Source: Deltaproteobacteria bacterium
GTDB taxonomy: Bacteria; Myxococcota_A; UBA9160; SZUA-336
NCBI GenBank assembly: GCA_030673955.1
Contig: DAOVBF010000038.1
Location: 1-8,468, forward strand
Direction of reading: 5' to 3'
DNA length: 8,468 nucleotides
The notes beneath the pieces were generated by a model. The model did no database searches and was not told the DNA's origin. It worked only from the letters and a program-made list of their open reading frames with translations. Of this stretch, positions 6,015 through 8,468 are shown piece by piece. A program made the translations under genes and the position numbers. The first letter of the stretch is position 1, and each line of letters starts with the position of its first letter.

Positions 6015-6474
6015 GAACGGGACTATTCACTACACGGTGCTGAGAGGGGAGGTTCGGGCGCGTCCTCCCCGGCACGAAACAGCCGTGGAGCCGGTTTCGG
6101 TGCCGGCACGGACCGAGGTATCCGAGCCCGCGACGGAGGACCCAAAGCCGCTTCCCGACCCCCCTCCAGCAGCGAAGCCCGAGGTCGTCACGGAGCGCGG
6201 ACCATCGGACCCGTTGGAGCGGGTGCCCCCGACGCCCACGCCTTCCCCCGAGCCATCTCCCGTGTCGACACCCGAGGTGAGCGCGCCGCCGGGAGAGATC
6301 GCGGAACTGGAGGCGCGAATCGCCCGCGACAAAGAGTCGCTCAAAGACATTCTCAGCCAGGGCCGCCCGAGCGGACAGGACCTCGCGTCGGACCCACGCC
6401 TGCACGAGATCGCCGAACGTCTCCCCCGCCTGCAGTCAGAGCTCAACGAGCTGCGCGGGGAGCCGTCGCCCTAG
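5905..6474 (+). CDS. DUF4124 domain envelope protein with Pro-rich linker and coiled coil
   Basis: Predicted periplasmic or secreted protein of unknown function. Read from ATC at 5905 it has 189 residues: a well-formed signal peptide (about 1-29, lysine n-region, hydrophobic core, cleavage near DATA/Q), a DUF4124 motif directly after it (QVYRWVDENGTIHYT, 30-44), a Pro/Glu/Thr-rich linker (about 55-130) and a charged C-terminal coiled-coil-like helix (about 131-185). DUF4124 proteins commonly start their mature part with this Y-x-W-x-D-x-x-G-x-x-H/Y pattern. The start is unusual: an AGGAGAG site points to ATC, while the nearest regular in-frame start is TTG at 5833, which falls on the -35 box and would put about 24 polar residues before the signal peptide. 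Its TAG is 7 bp before cofD, so it is likely the first gene of the same transcript, though no link of DUF4124 to F420 is known to me. Family assignment is good; the start is uncertain. Confidence 0.8.
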   Translation: MLKALNIWLALCLPILVSPLWMAPTDATAQVYRWVDENGTIHYTVLRGEVRARPPRHETAVEPVSVPARTEVSEPATEDPKPLPDPPPAAKPEVVTERGPSDPLERVPPTPTPSPEPSPVSTPEVSAPPGEIAELEARIARDKESLKDILSQGRPSGQDLASDPRLHEIAERLPRLQSELNELRGEPSP

Positions 6475-6481
6475 CTCCCGG

Positions 6482-7426
6482 ATGTCCCTCCGCCCGGTGG
6501 TCGCACTTGCCGGTGGGGTCGGTGCCGCCCGCTTCCTCAGCGGACTGGTCCAGGTCGTTCCGCCGCAGGACATCAGTGTGATCGTGAATACCGGCGACGA
6601 CCGCGATTTCTTCGGGCTGCGCGTCTGCCCCGATCTGGACATCATCACCTACACGCTTGCCGGGTGCATTCGCAGTGACACCGGCTGGGGTCTGGCCGGA
6701 GATACTTTCGACTGCCTGGGCGCGCTTCGACGCCTGCGCAGCGACACCTGGTTTCAGCTCGGCGACCAGGACCTGGCCACCCACATCCATCGCACCGCGC
6801 GCCTTCGCGAAGGCGCCTCGCTCGTCGAGGTGACTCGGGAGATCGCCGCGGCCTTCGGCGTGGACGTCGAGCTCCTGCCGATGACCGAGGCCCTCGCTCC
6901 GACCCGCCTCCTTCGCCGCGACGCCGAGCCGAGCGACTTCGAGGAGTATCTGGTGCGCGACGGCGCTCCCGACGACATCGAGGAGGTCGATCTCTCGACC
7001 GCCGGCTCCGCAGCTCCCGCGCCGGGTGTGCTGCCGGCCATCGACGCGGCCCGGGCCCTCCTGATCTGCCCGAGCAACCCGGTCGTCTCGATCGGAACCA
7101 TTCGGGCGGTCCGGGGCGTCGAGGAGCGGCTGCGGGCCCGCCGAGACGCGGTGGCCGTAAGCCCGATCATCGGGGGCAAGCCCGTGAAGGGCCCGGCAGA
7201 CCGGCTCATGCGAGCGATCGGGGCAGAGGTTTCCGCGTTGGGCGTGGCGAAGCTCTATCAGCCGATCGCCTCCGGGATCGTCATCGATCGGACCGACGCT
7301 CAGCTCGGCCCTGGGATCGAGGCGCTCGGGCTGCGTGTGCGGACCGGTGAGACCCTCATGCAAAACGCGAGGATTTCTCGCGAACTAGCTGCACTCACGC
7401 TCGAATTAGCCATGGAAGCCGCGTGA
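6482..7426 (+). CDS. cofD: CofD-type transferase (2-phospho-L-lactate transferase/FbiA family), F420 biosynthesis
   Basis: Joins the activated phospho-acid unit from the CofC product to the deazaflavin FO, giving F420-0 or its dehydro/3PG variant, in the cytoplasm. The 314-residue length is normal for the family. Motifs in order: LAGGVGAARFLSGL (9-22) nucleotide/FO-binding loop, VNTGDD (35-40), GLRVCPDLDIITYTLAG (45-61), GWGLAGDTF (68-76), LGDQDLATH (93-101), LLPMTE (131-136), CPSNPVVSIGTI (196-207), SPIIGGKPVKGPADRLM (227-243) and a C-terminal IDRTD (268-272). One departure: where most members read MS/TDDPV-x-T, this one reads MTEALAPT (134-141). The ATG is 7 bp after the DUF4124 stop and has no clear ribosome site nearby. 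It overlaps cofC by 4 bp (GTGA). Which substrate (phospholactate, PEP or 3-phosphoglycerate) is used cannot be read from sequence alone. Confidence 0.95.
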   Translation: MSLRPVVALAGGVGAARFLSGLVQVVPPQDISVIVNTGDDRDFFGLRVCPDLDIITYTLAGCIRSDTGWGLAGDTFDCLGALRRLRSDTWFQLGDQDLATHIHRTARLREGASLVEVTREIAAAFGVDVELLPMTEALAPTRLLRRDAEPSDFEEYLVRDGAPDDIEEVDLSTAGSAAPAPGVLPAIDAARALLICPSNPVVSIGTIRAVRGVEERLRARRDAVAVSPIIGGKPVKGPADRLMRAIGAEVSALGVAKLYQPIASGIVIDRTDAQLGPGIEALGLRVRTGETLMQNARISRELAALTLELAMEAA

Positions 7427-8061
7427 GGATCGCCGCGCTCGTGCCCTTCAAGTGCTTCACGCGGGCGAAACGCCGCCTGCGCGCGCGCTACTCCGACCGG
7501 GAGGTGGAGGAGATCGGGCGCGCCATGCTGGGCGACGTGCTCAAGGCGCTCGCGGAGACCGAGAACCTGGAGCGCGTCACCGTCCTGACCGACGACACGG
7601 CGGTTGCAGAGGTCGCACGCGGGGCGGAAGCCTCGGTCCGGCTTCGCCACCCGGACCCCGGTCTCAACCCCGCGATCGAGGAAGCCACCCGCGAGCTGAT
7701 CGGCGCCGGGTTCGACGCCTCACTTGTCGTCCTGGGCGATCTGCCGCTGCTCCGGGGTGAGGATGTCGACGAGGTGATCCGCGCAGGACGGAAGCACGCG
7801 GTGGTGCTCGTTCCCTCCTCCGACGGAGGCACGGCGCTGCTGTTTCGGCGCCCCCCGGGATGTATTCCCCCCTGCTTCGGTCCCGAGAGCGCACGGGCTC
7901 ACGCGGCCGCGGCGCGCTCCCAGGGGTTCGATCCCTTTTGCCCGGCGAAGCTGCACGAGGCGGTGACGCTGGATCTCGACACCCCCGAGGACGCGCAGCG
8001 GGTTCTCGAAAGCGAGCGGCCGTGCCGGACGCGCGAGCTCCTGCGAAGATTCAGCGCATGA
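7423..8061 (+). CDS. cofC: CofC-type guanylyltransferase (FbiD family), F420 biosynthesis
   Basis: Transfers GMP from GTP onto the phospho-acid (2-phospho-L-lactate, PEP or 3-phospho-D-glycerate depending on lineage) to make the unstable donor used by CofD. The 212-residue product has the MobA-like nucleotidyltransferase pattern: VPFK with the later Lys16-Arg-Arg-Leu (7-19), MLGDVL (35-40), VLTDD (54-58), GLNPAIEEA (80-88), the GDLPLL metal-binding loop (105-110), DGGT (134-137), FGPESARAH (152-160) and LDTPEDA (185-191). The DGGT is followed by Ala where many family members have Asn (GTN). It starts at GTG 7423 inside the cofD stop (GTGA) and ends in an ATGA overlap with cofE, so the three are probably co-translated, which suits the handover of the labile intermediate to CofD. 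Two extra cysteines (147, 151) lie just before the FGPES motif. Confidence 0.93.
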   Translation: MRIAALVPFKCFTRAKRRLRARYSDREVEEIGRAMLGDVLKALAETENLERVTVLTDDTAVAEVARGAEASVRLRHPDPGLNPAIEEATRELIGAGFDASLVVLGDLPLLRGEDVDEVIRAGRKHAVVLVPSSDGGTALLFRRPPGCIPPCFGPESARAHAAAARSQGFDPFCPAKLHEAVTLDLDTPEDAQRVLESERPCRTRELLRRFSA

Positions 8062-8468
8062 GCCGATCGCTCACGCTGCGTGCGCTCGAGGGCATTCCCG
8101 AGATCCGAGCCGGCGACGACCTTCCACTCCTTCTGGCGCCGCGCGTTCCGGCGGGAGCGGGCGTACTGGTCGTGGCGCAGAAGATCGTCTCGAAAGCGGA
8201 GGGCCGGGTGGTCCGCCTGGAGGATGTAGAGCCCTCAGCGCGTGCCTGCGAACTCGCCGCCATCGTCGAGAAGGAGTCGCGTGTCGTGGAGCTGATCCTG
8301 CGCGAGTCGACGCGAGTCGTGCGCGCGGTACCCGGCGTGTTGATCTGCGAAACGAAGCACGGACTCATCTGCGCGAATGCGGGCGTCGACTTTTCCAACG
8401 CCCCCGATAGCCAGAGCGCAGTGCTCCTCCCCGTCGACCCCGACGCATCGGCAGAGCGCATCCGGGCA
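8058..8468 (+). CDS. cofE: CofE-type coenzyme F420-0:L-glutamate ligase (C-terminus cut by window edge)
   Basis: Adds L-glutamate residues to F420-0 in a GTP-dependent reaction; the tail helps keep the cofactor in the cell. The 137 residues present match the N-terminal part of CofE/FbiB: EGIPEIRAGDDL (11-22), VLVVAQKIVSKAEGRVV (36-52), VEKESRVV (70-77), CETKHGLICANAGVDFSN (97-114) and VLLPVDPDASAERIR (122-136). Archaeal CofE is about 250 residues, so a little under half is missing; whether it carries the FbiB-type nitroreductase extension cannot be seen. ATG at 8058 overlaps the cofC stop (ATGA). In bacteria this gene is commonly grouped with cofC/cofD, so further F420 genes may follow. Confidence 0.94.
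   Translation, partial: MSRSLTLRALEGIPEIRAGDDLPLLLAPRVPAGAGVLVVAQKIVSKAEGRVVRLEDVEPSARACELAAIVEKESRVVELILRESTRVVRAVPGVLICETKHGLICANAGVDFSNAPDSQSAVLLPVDPDASAERIRA

Noticed and set aside
6443..7363. Minus-strand 306-residue frame opposite cofD
   Set aside because: CofD motifs are intact on the plus strand; the minus frame is a mirror of its codons.

Overview
The window is a high-GC bacterial chromosome segment holding two divergent gene groups. GC-rich third codon positions, an ftsE-ftsX-envC division cluster, a PEP-CTERM exosortase substrate, a DUF4124 envelope protein and bacterial F420 biosynthesis genes together suggest a Gram-negative, deltaproteobacteria-like lineage (for example Myxococcota or a related uncultured group). 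This placement is an inference; there is no rRNA or other phylogenetic marker here.

Minus strand, read from about 5340 down to 1. First comes a secreted or membrane-anchored protein that appears to carry a seven-bladed beta-propeller followed by a TolC-like strand/helix region (3864-5315). It is coupled by a TGATG overlap to a lamin-tail-domain protein with a PEP-CTERM sorting signal (3199-3864). A GC-rich hairpin sits on the stop codon of that second gene, and a 173-bp gap with a candidate promoter follows. Then come a 128-residue uncharacterised protein (2639-3025), FtsE (1885-2595), FtsX (968-1885) and the start of an EnvC-type periplasmic murein-hydrolase activator (1-971, cut by the window edge). 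FtsE and FtsX form the ATPase and membrane parts of the division complex. By analogy with E. coli, FtsX would relay ATP hydrolysis to the coiled coil of the EnvC-like protein, whose LytM domain then activates a cell-wall amidase. The LytM domain here has lost zinc ligands, which fits an activator rather than an enzyme.

Plus strand, from about 5830 to the end. A near-consensus sigma70-type promoter (TTGACA, 16 bp, TAGACT) precedes a tightly packed set: a DUF4124 envelope protein whose best start is an unusual ATC codon, then cofD, cofC and cofE (the last cut by the window edge). The cof genes overlap by 4 bp each and encode the enzymes that build the phosphodiester side chain and polyglutamate tail of the deazaflavin cofactor F420.

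The stretch between the two groups (about 5340-5832) has no confident gene, but one plus-strand frame is coding-like and begins with a signal-peptide-like segment. The most unusual points are the propeller/TolC-like fusion paired with an exosortase substrate, a probable homopolymer frameshift at the start of that fusion gene, the ATC start, and the sequence departures in CofD and CofC. No RNA genes, insertion sequences, CRISPR arrays or origins were seen.
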